Positions 1-8,101 of a DNA stretch of 26,902 bases are shown here, piece after piece; within the stretch, counting starts at the first letter, position 1, and every line of letters begins with the position of its first letter. Under the pieces are notes generated by a model. The model was not told the origin of the DNA and did no database searches. It saw nothing but the letters and a program-made list of their open reading frames with translations. The DNA is from Desulfobacca acetoxidans (lineage in GTDB: Bacteria; Desulfobacterota; Desulfobaccia; Desulfobaccales; 0-14-0-80-60-11), in assembly GCA_020723225.1 (NCBI GenBank), contig DYJG01000001.1:1-26902 (forward strand), read 5' to 3'. Position numbers and translations under genes: made by a program.

Positions 1-282
1 GGGGAGGTCGCCGACGCCCGCCAGGTCGTCGGCCGTGAGGACGGCCACGACGCCCGGCATCGCGCGGGCGGCGGTGGCGCCGACCGCGAGGATCCGGGCG
101 TGGGCGTGGGGCGAGCGCAGTATCTTGACGCACAGGGCGTCGGACGTCGCGATCAGGTCCGAGACGTAGCGGCTCCCGCCTCGCAGCAAGCGTTCGTCTT
201 CGAGACGACGGACGGGGCGGCCCACGCTGGGACCCTCAGCCGCCGGAGGATGCAAGTCCGGGTTCTGGGTCTGGTTGTCCAT
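1..282 (-). CDS. Molybdenum hydroxylase large subunit (CoxL/xanthine dehydrogenase type), N-terminal 94 residues, cut by window start
   Basis: The minus strand is open from an ATG at 282 to base 1, exactly 94 codons. The reading is typical of the start of the molybdopterin-binding large subunit of CO dehydrogenase/xanthine dehydrogenase/aldehyde oxidase proteins: VGRPVRRLEDERLLRGG, then ILRSPHAHARI, then MPGVVAVLTADDLAG. These enzymes hydroxylate aldehydes, purines or CO with Mo-cytosine dinucleotide, FeS and FAD subunits. The start is supported by an AAGGGGG ribosome site just upstream. The substrate cannot be told from this end. The medium and small subunits are not in the window. Codon use is strongly GC-rich at third positions, unlike the genes after 1180, so transfer or an assembly join is possible. 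Confidence 0.85.
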   Translation of the reverse strand, partial: MDNQTQNPDLHPPAAEGPSVGRPVRRLEDERLLRGGSRYVSDLIATSDALCVKILRSPHAHARILAVGATAARAMPGVVAVLTADDLAGVGDLP

Positions 283-305
283 TAAACCCCCTTGAAAGCA
301 ACCGC

Positions 306-889
306 TTACAAGCACCGGGTCAGGAGGTCCTGCAGCTTTCCCTCGAGCTTTGCGCCGATCTCGGCCACCTCGGGAACACCGAAGGAGCGCATCCCGGCAG
401 CACCACGGGGCCGTGAAGTTGAGGCGCGACAGCACTCAGCGAGTTGCCCCCCCCGCCCGACCCCTTGCCACGCAAAACATCGCGCAGCGAGGGGCCGCCG
501 TCCGGGCCAAGCAATGAGGTGACCATGTCACGGTCTCCCACCACGTACAGCGCAGGGACGTCGATCCTTCGCCCCCGGAAAGGCGCGAGCAATTCGTTGT
601 TGTATTCGATGTTCCGGTACCAGTTGAAGGCTCCAGTGAAGGCATGCTCGCCGTGCAGGGCGAAGTCCTCGGCGTACACCTGAATGTCATCCTCCGTCAG
701 CCAGGCCGGGAGAGCGGGCGACTCCGGCATGGTGTCCAGGAGGCCCAGACCTTCGGGTATGACCAACGGGCGGGGCTCCCTGCCGAGGGGGTTGTCGCCT
801 GAGGCGCCGACCAGGAGGCGGCGGAAGGAGGTCGGGATGTCGCGGGCGAGCTCCGCATCAGCGACTCCCGGCTGCTGGAAATGCGGCAC
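306..889 (-). pseudogene. Alpha/beta hydrolase (epoxide-hydrolase-like) C-terminal fragment
   Basis: From about 889 downward the minus strand encodes the cap and C-terminal part of an epoxide-hydrolase-like alpha/beta hydrolase: VPHFQQPGVADAEL, then AWLTEDDIQVYAEDF, a FNWYRNIEYN helix, and PALYVVGDRDMVTSL, which carries the usual acid residue region. The N-terminal half with the nucleophile elbow and oxyanion hole is missing. Upstream of about 890 the frame continues into sequence that does not fit the family. Near the end, after VVLPG, the expected GH(S/W) histidine motif is absent; the frame closes at 320. A shifted frame closing at 306 gives a plausible helical tail, so a frameshift near the G-rich run around 440-470 is possible. 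It lies 37 bases (or 23) before the CoxL-type gene in the same direction. I regard it as a broken gene. Confidence 0.6.
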
Positions 890-926
890 TGATCGCACCA
901 ATAACTCAATCGGAGGTATGTATCCA

Positions 927-1229
927 ATGGCACAAGATGATCCTTCAATGCGCGGCAACAGATCACGAAACGAAACGGATGGTCGTCTCAGAAAGACCCG
1001 CGACGACAAGCACGTCGGTACCCTGGAAAAACAGTATGACAGGGACTTCGTGGTGCGCTCGGACATGCATGTGGACACCCTGCTCAAACAGACCGGTCAT
1101 TCATCGGTGAGCAAGCTTATAAAAAACGGAGCGGGCGTCCCCGCCCGTCAAACTCTGGGGAGACGGCCGCCCCACCGGCTCAGCGTCGGGATACCGTATT
1201 GTCATCATAATTGGAGATCCATATCTTGA
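927..1229 (+). CDS. Small basic hypothetical protein with run-on C-terminus
   Basis: A 101-codon frame starts at ATG 927, ten bases after a CGGAGG ribosome site (911-916); an ATG at 918 is too close to that site. The first 67 residues are charged and look like a real small soluble protein: NETDGRLRKTRDDKHVGTLE, then VRSDMHVDTLLKQTG, ending SVSKLIKN. From memory this resembles short conserved proteins of 65-80 residues found near mobile DNA, whose members end close to the (L/V)SKL(I/L) motif; I cannot confirm a family name. After residue 67 (base 1127) the frame runs through the terminator hairpin and the tail of the neighbouring minus-strand gene, so the last 34 residues are probably not native. 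The true stop seems to have been lost at a join near 1127. Function unknown. Confidence 0.5.
   Translation: MAQDDPSMRGNRSRNETDGRLRKTRDDKHVGTLEKQYDRDFVVRSDMHVDTLLKQTGHSSVSKLIKNGAGVPARQTLGRRPPHRLSVGIPYCHHNWRSIS
1121..1149 (-). terminator. Rho-independent terminator after the collagen-like gene
   Basis: On the minus strand a perfect 6-bp stem (CGGGCG/CGCCCG at 1132-1137 and 1142-1147, loop of four bases) is followed, after three bases, by six T residues (complement of 1121-1126). It sits 31 bases beyond the stop of the collagen-like gene at 1180, the expected place. Confidence 0.7.
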
Positions 1230-3087
1230 CGCCGTCAAAGGCCAGCCAATGGGGGGAATTTCCCACCGGAATGGTCCCCAGGAGGGCCCCGTCCGCGGCC
1301 CGCAGCTTGGTGACGGTGTTGTCCAGGGAATTGGCCACCCAGATACTGGCGCCGTCAAAGGCCACCCCGTAAGGAAAGGACCCCACGCTGTAGGTTCCCA
1401 CCAGGGAGCCGTCGCTGGCCAGCAGCTTGGTAACGTTGAAGGTCAGGGAGTTGACCACCCAGATATTGGCCCCGTCAAAGGTGATGCCCCGGGGAGAGCC
1501 GCCCACCCCGTAGGTCCCCAAAACAGTCCCGTCGCTGGCCAGCTTGGTGACGCTGTTGCCGTCATAGTTGGTCACCCAGATATTGGCGCCGTCCGAGGCA
1601 ATGCCATAGGGGCCGTTACCCACCCCAAAGGTGTCCTGGATGCCCCCGTCGCCGGGGTTGAGTTTCATGACGTTATTGCTGCCGTAGTTGGCCACCCAGA
1701 GATAGACACCGTCAAAGGCAATGCCGGCGGGATTGTTGCCTACGCTATAGGTGCCCAAGATGTTCCCGTCGCTGGCCCGCAGCTTGATGACATTTTGGGA
1801 GCCGTAGTTGGTCACCCAGATGTTGGCGCCGTCAAAGGCCACGCCCAGGGGATTGAAATCCATGCTATAGATTCCCAGCAGTTCTCCGTCGCTGGCCCGC
1901 AACTTGGTGACGGTGTTGCCGGGGGCGGCGTTGGCCACCCAGATATTGGCGCCGTCAAAGGCCATGCCCTCGGGACGGGTGCCCGTCCAGATATCGGGCA
2001 AGGTCCGGATCGCCGGGTACCAGCGCAGAAGGGCGATCTGCTGGGGGTTCAAGGAAGCCCCAGCCGGGCCTTGGGGTCCGGTGGGTCCCTGCGGCCCCTG
2101 GGGACCGGTGGCGCCGGTTGCCCCCGTATCTCCTTTGGGTCCCTGGGGGCCGGTCGCTCCGGTTTCTCCTTGGGGACCTTGAGGGCCGGTGGCCCCGGTG
2201 TCGCCTTTAGGTCCCTGGGGGCCGGCAGCCCCGGTAGGACCCGGGGGGCCTTGGGCTCCGGTGTCGCCCTTGGGTCCCGCAGGTCCGGTTGCCCCGGTTG
2301 CCCCGGTGTCCCCCTTGGGGCCTGCCGGACCCGCGGGGCCGATATCACCCTGGGGGCCTTGAGCGCCCGTGTCTCCCTTGGGACCCGCAGGCCCCGCCGG
2401 GCCGGTGGCCCCGGTGTCGCCTTTGGGCCCCTGGGGTCCTGCCGGGCCCGCGGCGCCGGTATCCCCTTTAGGCCCGGGAAGTCCCTGGGGTCCGGTTTCT
2501 CCTTGAGGGCCTTGGGGGCCGGTGGGTCCGGCAGGCCCGATGGGTCCTCGGGGGCCGGTGTCTCCCTTGGGGCCTGCGGGTCCCGGAGGTCCCGGGGGGC
2601 CGTCGGGACCCGCATAAGTGAAGCGTAAACCTACAACCAGGGCGGCCCGGCTATGCGAGGTGAAGTGCAATGTGACGTAATCGGTTCCCGGGGTCAATGT
2701 CCTGGGAAAGATGGAGGATACATCCACCTCCTCCATCATGTTGGGTGTAAGGGTAAGAGGCAATCCCGTTTTTGATCTTTGCACCCGGGTATATCTCTTC
2801 CCCTTTGCGGATAAGGACAGATGCAGGTCATAGGTGGTGGCGCCTCTGGCTCCGCCGATCAGGACCACTTTGGCCTGGGAAAACGACGTCAGATTGTCCG
2901 GAATCGCGAAGCAAAACCGAGTATTGGAGTTGGCAGTTATCGGCCAGTCTCCCATTGCAAGATTCGAGGCCCCCACCTGGGGACTGACCCAGATCTCATT
3001 GGCCCGGGTCATGGTGGAAAAACCCGGGAAGATGATGAAAATCAACAAGTACAAGGCTATTATCGAACATTTTCTGTTGAGGGCCAT
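1180..3087 (-). CDS. Secreted collagen-repeat protein with C-terminal seven-repeat beta-propeller
   Basis: The protein has 635 residues when started at ATG 3087, which has a TAGGAG site five bases upstream; the longer frame to 3288 has no such support and no signal peptide. Residues 1-30 form a signal peptide (hydrophobic core, then TMTRAN). Residues 31-158 are a globular domain I do not recognise. Residues 160-343 are about 61 uninterrupted Gly-X-Y triplets rich in GPKGDTG and GPQGPQGETG, a bacterial collagen-like stalk. Residues 369-635 contain seven copies of a 36-44-residue repeat centred on GxAFDGANIWVxN, the signature of an NHL/YVTN-type seven-bladed propeller. Such proteins are expected at the cell surface or outside, with the propeller as binding head; this role is inferred. 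The gene follows the SulP gene by 130 bases and ends at a hairpin terminator. Confidence 0.85.
   Translation of the reverse strand: MALNRKCSIIALYLLIFIIFPGFSTMTRANEIWVSPQVGASNLAMGDWPITANSNTRFCFAIPDNLTSFSQAKVVLIGGARGATTYDLHLSLSAKGKRYTRVQRSKTGLPLTLTPNMMEEVDVSSIFPRTLTPGTDYVTLHFTSHSRAALVVGLRFTYAGPDGPPGPPGPAGPKGDTGPRGPIGPAGPTGPQGPQGETGPQGLPGPKGDTGAAGPAGPQGPKGDTGATGPAGPAGPKGDTGAQGPQGDIGPAGPAGPKGDTGATGATGPAGPKGDTGAQGPPGPTGAAGPQGPKGDTGATGPQGPQGETGATGPQGPKGDTGATGATGPQGPQGPTGPQGPAGASLNPQQIALLRWYPAIRTLPDIWTGTRPEGMAFDGANIWVANAAPGNTVTKLRASDGELLGIYSMDFNPLGVAFDGANIWVTNYGSQNVIKLRASDGNILGTYSVGNNPAGIAFDGVYLWVANYGSNNVMKLNPGDGGIQDTFGVGNGPYGIASDGANIWVTNYDGNSVTKLASDGTVLGTYGVGGSPRGITFDGANIWVVNSLTFNVTKLLASDGSLVGTYSVGSFPYGVAFDGASIWVANSLDNTVTKLRAADGALLGTIPVGNSPHWLAFDGVKIWISNYDDNTVSRR
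1183..1983 (-). repeat. Seven tandem propeller-blade repeats
   Basis: The motif GxAFDGANIWVxNxxxxxVxKLxASDG recurs seven times at a period of roughly 36-44 codons. DNA similarity between copies is high, for example repeated CCAGATATTGGCGCCGTC on the plus strand, which indicates recent internal duplication of blades. Confidence 0.8.
2059..2610 (-). repeat. Collagen Gly-X-Y coding repeat
   Basis: About 61 consecutive Gly-X-Y codon triplets (9-bp period) with higher-order blocks such as GPKGDTGATG and GAQGPQGD recurring. Such tracts change length easily by slippage, so copy number may vary between strains and assembly here may be imperfect. Confidence 0.85.
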
Positions 3088-3217
3088 AGTTTCTCCTATC
3101 TTCGCCCGAGATACCGCAGGTGATCTCCCGGCTGCGTCCCAAAGGAATAGACGCCGGGGCGCAACTATGCAATCCTTTGATTTCCTTATCCTCAAGGCAG
3201 CCCTTCTGGGGAGGTGT

Positions 3218-5455
3218 TCAGCTTTCCTCCAGAGCCTGTAATTCCCTGGAACTCCGACGGATATTGCTGGAGAGCACCTTTCCCACATTAAACATCAATT
3301 TTAGGGCCACCGCGGGTTCCGTCCGGCATAAAGCCTCAAACTCCCGGTAGGGCAGGATCAAGGCCTCGGAGTCTTCTTCGGCCCAGACGTCGGCGGAACG
3401 CGGTTTGGCGTCCAGCAGGGCCATCTCTCCGACAATGACTCCCGGACCAAAGGTAAACACCCTCTTGAAACGATTCTCCTGGGGCAGGCGCATCTTGATG
3501 GTTACCGTGCCTTTGGTCAGAAGAAATAAGTCCCGGTTGGTATCTCCTTCGTGAATCAGGACCTCGCCTTGTCGATACCCTCGAACCCTCAACCTCCCTT
3601 GCAGGACCTCCAATTCCCGGTCGGTAAACCCTTGGGTAATCTCCATCCGGTCCAGGGGAACTTCTGCCGGTTTCTCCCCGGCATAGCTCTTCGCCAAAAG
3701 ATCTTCCTCGGCCCATTCCAGGGCGGCATCGGTATCCGGATAAAATTGGCCTTGCTGGAGTACCCTATGCAAATCCATGATCTCGACAAGCTTCCAGAGG
3801 GCCGGATGGCCCTGGAGATAGCTGACCAACAGGTGTTTCCCACGCCTGTGGGCGCTGGTGATCAGATGCAGCAGAACATTGGCGCCGGTGCTGTCAATTT
3901 CGTTCACCCGCTTCAGATCCAGGATCGAGTAATCCGCCGTTCCCCAGGCCTTCTCAACTTCTTTGGCCAGGCTCTCGGCAGAGCCGAAAAACAGGGGGCC
4001 ATGAAGTTCAAAGACGACAATCCGCCGGCCCTCCTGCCCCAGGGTGGCGGTGTGCGCCCCGGGACGCCGCTTCTTCGAATGCACCTGGTCCCCATAGTAA
4101 GTGCGGTGGATAACCGACTTGCCCATTTTGGCAATGAACATCAGCGAAGAAATTACCACCCCGATGCCCACCGCTTCGATCAGATTGAAGATGACGGTTA
4201 TGACTGCTACGGTCGCGCAAATTAACAGGTCAAAGAGGATATCCTTTTCCTGTTTAAAGGGAATTTTACGGCGCTGCCGGGCCTGGACGGCCAGTTTGCC
4301 GATGATGTTTAAGGTGCCTTTATCAACCAGGCCGATGGCCACGGCGATGATAATCCCGGCGATTACCGCCAGGGGAATCCTCCCCACCAGGGAGCCAAGC
4401 ACCAGGATAACCAGGAGAATGATGACGCTGAACATCATCCCTGACAGGTGGGTACGGCCGCCGGCCTTGAAATTGGCCAGGGTCCATGACAAACCCCCAC
4501 CGGCAAAGATTGCCCCGAAGGCTGAAGAGACGATATTGCCGAGCCCCTGGCCGATCAACTCTTGATTGCTGCGGTGGTGGATGCCGCTCAGGTGATCGGA
4601 GGCTACCGACGTCAGGAGAGACTCCAGGGAGCCGAGTATTCCCAGGACCAGACCGGGTACGAGGAGGTATGGCAGAAATGCCTTAACCTGTTTGATGTCC
4701 CAGGTTCGCAGCAGATTGACAAAGGCCTCCGGCTCCGGCCATTCCCCGCCGATTTTGCCGATGACCGGTCCCAGGGAGGAGAAGCCGTTTATGGCGCCGA
4801 GGCCATAGTAAAACGCCGTTCCCACCAGCAATCCGGCAATACTGCCCGGAAGGCCCTTAATCCAGCGGGGCGCCGCGAAAATGGCGGCCAGCGTAGCCCC
4901 TCCTACTATTATGGTCAAAGGTTCAATGCTGGAAAGGTGCTGGAGAACGGCGATAAAACCCGAGGCGCCGTCGATGCCCAGAAGCGGTCCGAGTTGATGC
5001 TGAACCATAATAAAGGCAATGCCATTGCTGAATCCGGCCACCACTGGATAGGGCACATATTTGCTGAGATTGCCGCAGCCCAGCGCCCCCAGGCAGACCT
5101 GGAAAATCCCGCCGATGAGGACGGTGAGGGAAACCAGCCCGACTAGCACCGCCATCCGGGGGGCCATGGCCTGGGGAATATGCGGATTCGCCGCCAAGGC
5201 CGCCACCAGGGAGGCCAAAACCAGGGTGGTGGAAGCCTTGGGCCCGGTTATCTGCAGGGGATTGCCCCCGAGCCAGGCGGCGAAGAAGCCGGCAAAGATC
5301 ACGGTATGGAGGCCGAGGAGAGCGCCCAGGGCCATGGAGCCAACTCCAAGAGGAGCGAAAACGATAATGCCATAACCGATGCACGAAGGCATGGTGATGG
5401 TGGCCGCGGTAACCGCGCCCGCTAAGTCTCCCTTGAAGTTTGAAAAGATCGCCAT
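3218..5455 (-). CDS. SulP/SLC26 anion transporter with STAS and cyclic-nucleotide-binding domains
   Basis: Started at ATG 5455 the protein has 745 residues and begins MAIFSNFKGDLAGAVTAA, the usual SulP N-terminus. An upstream frame to 5605 would overlap the amidohydrolase, so I reject it, although the ribosome site before 5455 is poor. Residues 1 to about 440 are hydrophobic with the SulP layout (GPKAST, VAGFSNGIAFIM, LGSLESLLTSVASD). Residues 475-585 are a STAS domain with the EIDSTGAN loop (Ser522 at the phosphorylatable position). Residues 606-745 are a CRP-like cNMP-binding domain with GEMALLDAKPRSADV, the phosphate-binding cassette. SulP proteins move sulfate, bicarbonate or other anions across the inner membrane; the substrate is not determinable here. 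The extra cNMP domain suggests gating by a nucleotide or related ligand. It follows the amidohydrolase by 79 bases. Confidence 0.88.
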   Translation of the reverse strand: MAIFSNFKGDLAGAVTAATITMPSCIGYGIIVFAPLGVGSMALGALLGLHTVIFAGFFAAWLGGNPLQITGPKASTTLVLASLVAALAANPHIPQAMAPRMAVLVGLVSLTVLIGGIFQVCLGALGCGNLSKYVPYPVVAGFSNGIAFIMVQHQLGPLLGIDGASGFIAVLQHLSSIEPLTIIVGGATLAAIFAAPRWIKGLPGSIAGLLVGTAFYYGLGAINGFSSLGPVIGKIGGEWPEPEAFVNLLRTWDIKQVKAFLPYLLVPGLVLGILGSLESLLTSVASDHLSGIHHRSNQELIGQGLGNIVSSAFGAIFAGGGLSWTLANFKAGGRTHLSGMMFSVIILLVILVLGSLVGRIPLAVIAGIIIAVAIGLVDKGTLNIIGKLAVQARQRRKIPFKQEKDILFDLLICATVAVITVIFNLIEAVGIGVVISSLMFIAKMGKSVIHRTYYGDQVHSKKRRPGAHTATLGQEGRRIVVFELHGPLFFGSAESLAKEVEKAWGTADYSILDLKRVNEIDSTGANVLLHLITSAHRRGKHLLVSYLQGHPALWKLVEIMDLHRVLQQGQFYPDTDAALEWAEEDLLAKSYAGEKPAEVPLDRMEITQGFTDRELEVLQGRLRVRGYRQGEVLIHEGDTNRDLFLLTKGTVTIKMRLPQENRFKRVFTFGPGVIVGEMALLDAKPRSADVWAEEDSEALILPYREFEALCRTEPAVALKLMFNVGKVLSSNIRRSSRELQALEES

Positions 5456-5534
5456 TCCTGCCCCCGGCTGCGCCAAGGATAATAAACTCAGATAGGTTAA
5501 GATTAATGACCGGACCAAACCGGAATGAAACCGA

Positions 5535-6539
5535 TTACTGCCGGCTTTGTTGCTCCTTTGAGGTTTCGCGGCGAAAATATAATTCTTCGGCATTCTTGCC
5601 GGCAATCATTTCACTTATTCGGAGGGGGAGCAGATTTATCAGGTTATTGTAGCGGGCGATAGTTCTCCCCAAGTGATCGAAATGGCCGCACAGATCGGTG
5701 CCCAGCATGAATCGCTCGGGGAATTCTTTAATGATCTTAATCCAGGCCGGTTTAGGCTCAAGTCCGCTGCAAATGGCCTCTTCGTAAATTATCCAGGATA
5801 AATCCACATACAGGTTCCGGTGGGATATCAGCATTTCCCGGATCATGGCGGCATAATTTTTATGGGAGACGCGTCGGGAACAACCGCAATGGGCCCAGAT
5901 AAAAGTAGTCTGCGGGAATTTCCCCAGAGCTTCTTTCATTTCATGCAGATATTCAAAGCGGTCATGGTGTCCCACGGAAGTGCTGTTTTGATGGATGCAT
6001 CCCGGCAAATCCCTTTCGGCGCAGAAGACGTAAATATCATGGAGCGCGGGATGATTTACCCGGGCCGGTTCTCCTTCGGTAAGAGCCGTGAGATCATCGT
6101 GTCGTAACAGCAATTCACCGATGCCTCTCCAAAAGGGATATTTCTTGAACATGTATTCCACATAATCGATCGCCAACCGGTCCGTGGGGTTAAAGCCGCA
6201 AAGAGTGGGAGCCAGCATGTTTTGCTCTTCGCTGGAAAGTTTCAGATATTCGTCGGCGACGATTTCATCGGTGCTGGCAAAGTAGTAGCAAGGGGAGTCG
6301 TCATCGAGATAATAGCTCGGCCTTTCCGGTTCGGATTCCGCCCATTTTTTGATTACGGGCAAACCAAAGATGACGGATTTCTCTATATTCGCCTGCTTCA
6401 TCCTGTCAATTAAAACCTGGAGTCCTTCGGTGTTTTGGCTGAAATCCACCAGGTGTATATGCATATCGGTTACCGGCAACTGGGCTGTCTCCTCAGGCAC
6501 CTGGTCAATCTTTTTCCGGAAGTGATGGGAGAAACTCAT
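5535..6539 (-). CDS. Amidohydrolase-2 family metal-dependent hydrolase
   Basis: A 334-residue protein starts at ATG 6539, preceded by a GAGGAAG site; the longer frame begins with an unsupported TTG. It shows the amidohydrolase-2 TIM-barrel metal signature: TDMHIHL (His27 and His29 metal ligands) after the first strand, IHQNS (His183), IWAHCG (His217) and a GTDLCGHF motif (Asp282, the general base/metal position), followed by the usual C-terminal helix ending KNAEELYF. Relatives hydrolyse or decarboxylate small cyclic and aromatic substrates; nothing here fixes the substrate. No signal peptide, so cytoplasmic. It lies between a secreted protein gene (72 bases upstream) and the SulP transporter (79 bases downstream), all in one direction, so an operon coupling anion uptake with a hydrolase is possible but unproven. 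Confidence 0.82.
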   Translation of the reverse strand: MSFSHHFRKKIDQVPEETAQLPVTDMHIHLVDFSQNTEGLQVLIDRMKQANIEKSVIFGLPVIKKWAESEPERPSYYLDDDSPCYYFASTDEIVADEYLKLSSEEQNMLAPTLCGFNPTDRLAIDYVEYMFKKYPFWRGIGELLLRHDDLTALTEGEPARVNHPALHDIYVFCAERDLPGCIHQNSTSVGHHDRFEYLHEMKEALGKFPQTTFIWAHCGCSRRVSHKNYAAMIREMLISHRNLYVDLSWIIYEEAICSGLEPKPAWIKIIKEFPERFMLGTDLCGHFDHLGRTIARYNNLINLLPLRISEMIAGKNAEELYFRRETSKEQQSRQ

Positions 6540-6611
6540 ATTCTTCCTCGTGCCGGAAACGCGCTCCCGCAAAACCGGGATTCAGGCGCGGCCCCGGGCA
6601 TTAACGCGGGA

Positions 6612-7520
6612 TTAATCCAGGAGCAGCATTAGCGCCGGCGCCGATCTCTGGCTGGGCGCGCCCCAGGGGGTGGAGGTCATGCCCATCTGGGCCTTGCCGT
6701 TGTTCCCCAATAAGGTCAGTGCGCCGCTGCCGGTGTCAATCCGGTAAAAATTGCCGTTAAAATCGCCGCCGTAGAGGGTTTCGCCCACAAAAGCCAGGCC
6801 CGTGACCGCGGTTTGCCCCCAGCCGTCGCCGATCAGGGTGGCTTCGCCGGTAAGCAGGTCAAAGGTGGCCAGCGAATATTTGATAATCTCTTCGTCCGTT
6901 GTCCGCACCACGCTGCCATACAATATGGTACGGTCCATGGGGCCGGCCAGGTCGCCGCCGTCCATTTGGGGGGGACCGATCCCCATGGCGGTGTAAATAC
7001 CGGGGGTGGCGCTCATGGGCCCGTAATATTGGTAGGTGTTATCAAGGCCGCCGAACTGATAAACGCCCCCGGCTCCGTTGTCGGTGGTCCCGAGCACGCT
7101 GCCGCCAAAGAGCAGGTTTTCTTCACCGAATAAGACCCCCAGGCCCGAGATGCCCAGGCCCTCTGAAATTGCAGCGGTTTCGGTAGCACGCACCTTGCCT
7201 TCTGTCGGGTGAAGAAAATCCAGGACATAAAACCTGGTCTCGGCAAAGACATCGCTGAAAACGCCGAACATCCAGGAACCGTCAAAGGCAATGTCCTGCA
7301 AGTAAATCAAGGCTCCCTGGCACTCGATGTCCCCCACCTTGGTGGCGGCCCCGGTGGCGGTGTCCACCGTATAGAGGGTGGACCACGTGGTTAGCGGCGG
7401 CTCCACGTTTTTTTCCTGGGCCAGCATGTACACCGTACCCGCATCCGCCCCCGGCTCCGCCCCGAAGGCGAAGGCCAGGACCAATATCATCATGAGGCAA
7501 ACCACCCGTCTGCTGCGCAT
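6612..7520 (-). CDS. Secreted beta-propeller-like protein of unknown function
   Basis: The 302-residue protein starts at ATG 7520 with an AAAGGAGG site four bases upstream; a longer frame to 7604 adds 28 residues in front of the signal peptide and is rejected. Residues 1-28 form a signal peptide (MRSRR, hydrophobic core, GAEPGADA). The rest repeats short strand motifs of the type LYTVDTATGAATKVG, ATFDLLTGEATLIG and FYRIDTGSGALTLLG, each preceded by GxAFDG or GLAFVGETLY, as in loose beta-propeller proteins. No catalytic motif or membrane anchor was seen; the C-terminus is a short hydrophobic ALMLLLD tail. Likely periplasmic or exported. It has a GC-rich 206-base leader. Confidence 0.7.
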   Translation of the reverse strand: MRSRRVVCLMMILVLAFAFGAEPGADAGTVYMLAQEKNVEPPLTTWSTLYTVDTATGAATKVGDIECQGALIYLQDIAFDGSWMFGVFSDVFAETRFYVLDFLHPTEGKVRATETAAISEGLGISGLGVLFGEENLLFGGSVLGTTDNGAGGVYQFGGLDNTYQYYGPMSATPGIYTAMGIGPPQMDGGDLAGPMDRTILYGSVVRTTDEEIIKYSLATFDLLTGEATLIGDGWGQTAVTGLAFVGETLYGGDFNGNFYRIDTGSGALTLLGNNGKAQMGMTSTPWGAPSQRSAPALMLLLD

Positions 7521-7726
7521 AAACCCTCCTTTGGCAGGGCTGCCGGCGCTTGCGTTGCCCACCTTGCCGGCGGGTAGGGCAACGGCGCACCTGAATCCCT
7601 GCACCGCCGGCTCAGCGGCCGGGCTGGGGCAGATTCACCCCCTGCCCGGCCTGCAGCCCTGGAAATCCACCAACCCGGGACCCGGGGATAGCCCCGCCGC
7701 CCCGCAAATAATCCGCCAAGGCCCAA
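7521..7726 (-). promoter_or_regulatory. GC-rich leader of the secreted propeller gene with an inverted repeat
   Basis: No gene is visible. An 8-bp inverted repeat CGTTGCCC/GGGCAACG (7553-7560 and 7577-7584) lies about 33 bases before the ATG, and further GC-rich pairings occur around 7615-7660. I compared it with GEMM (c-di-GMP) and cobalamin riboswitch motifs and found no match. It may hold a terminator for the upstream gene or a structured 5' leader. Confidence 0.3.
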
Positions 7727-8056
7727 CTATTTTTTCAAATAAATGGCCCTGATATTCAGCCGGGCTCCTCCAAGGTCGCATAAAACCTTGACCTGCTTAT
7801 TATTGACAATGGCGGTCAAGGCCACAGCCAAAAATTCCTTGGCCCAGTCCGCGGGAATGAAAAATTCTTGACTCCCCTCCCAGGCGGGGGGTTCTGCGGC
7901 ATGGGTTAAAAACAGCCGGGTCGATAAAGACCCCATGGGGCCCCCCTGGTCCACCGTGCAGTCGTACCAAGCGGGCTGCGCCAGCGCGGGGGTGGAGAGG
8001 CAAAGCCCCAAAATACCTAGGGCCAAAAGAACGGTTGCTAATCCTTGGATCTTCAT
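7727..8056 (-). CDS. Small secreted two-cysteine protein
   Basis: A 109-residue protein. An AAGGAGG site abuts an ATG at 8065 but is ideally spaced (nine bases) from the ATG at 8056, so the latter is chosen. Residues 1-26 are a signal peptide ending ALA before QPAWYDC. The mature part is about 83 residues with Cys33 and Cys93, which could form one disulfide, and a central FLAVALTAIVNNKQVKVLCD segment. I recall similar small periplasmic proteins of unknown function in deltaproteobacteria, with WYxCTVDxxGP near the N-terminus. It sits 45 bases after the Nif11-type peptide genes in the same direction, so it may be co-transcribed with the peptide locus; whether it belongs functionally is unknown. 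Confidence 0.7.
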   Translation of the reverse strand: MKIQGLATVLLALGILGLCLSTPALAQPAWYDCTVDQGGPMGSLSTRLFLTHAAEPPAWEGSQEFFIPADWAKEFLAVALTAIVNNKQVKVLCDLGGARLNIRAIYLKK

Positions 8057-8101
8057 TTTTTCCATCCTCCTTGCGGTCTTAACGCTTTATTTGTTGATAC
8101 G

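Noticed and set aside
1249..2628. Long plus-strand open frame opposite the collagen-like gene
   Set aside because: It is the mirror of the Gly-X-Y and propeller repeats; its protein is a low-complexity shadow without a ribosome site or family pattern.
3088..3180. Possible GEMM (c-di-GMP) riboswitch before the collagen-like gene
   Set aside because: The minus strand contains GGGACGCAGCC followed by a GGGAGAT/ATCTCGGGC pairing, partly like GEMM. The GGCAAACC element and the closing GGUAGC-GGGUUACC element are missing. An Infernal search with RF01051 would settle it.
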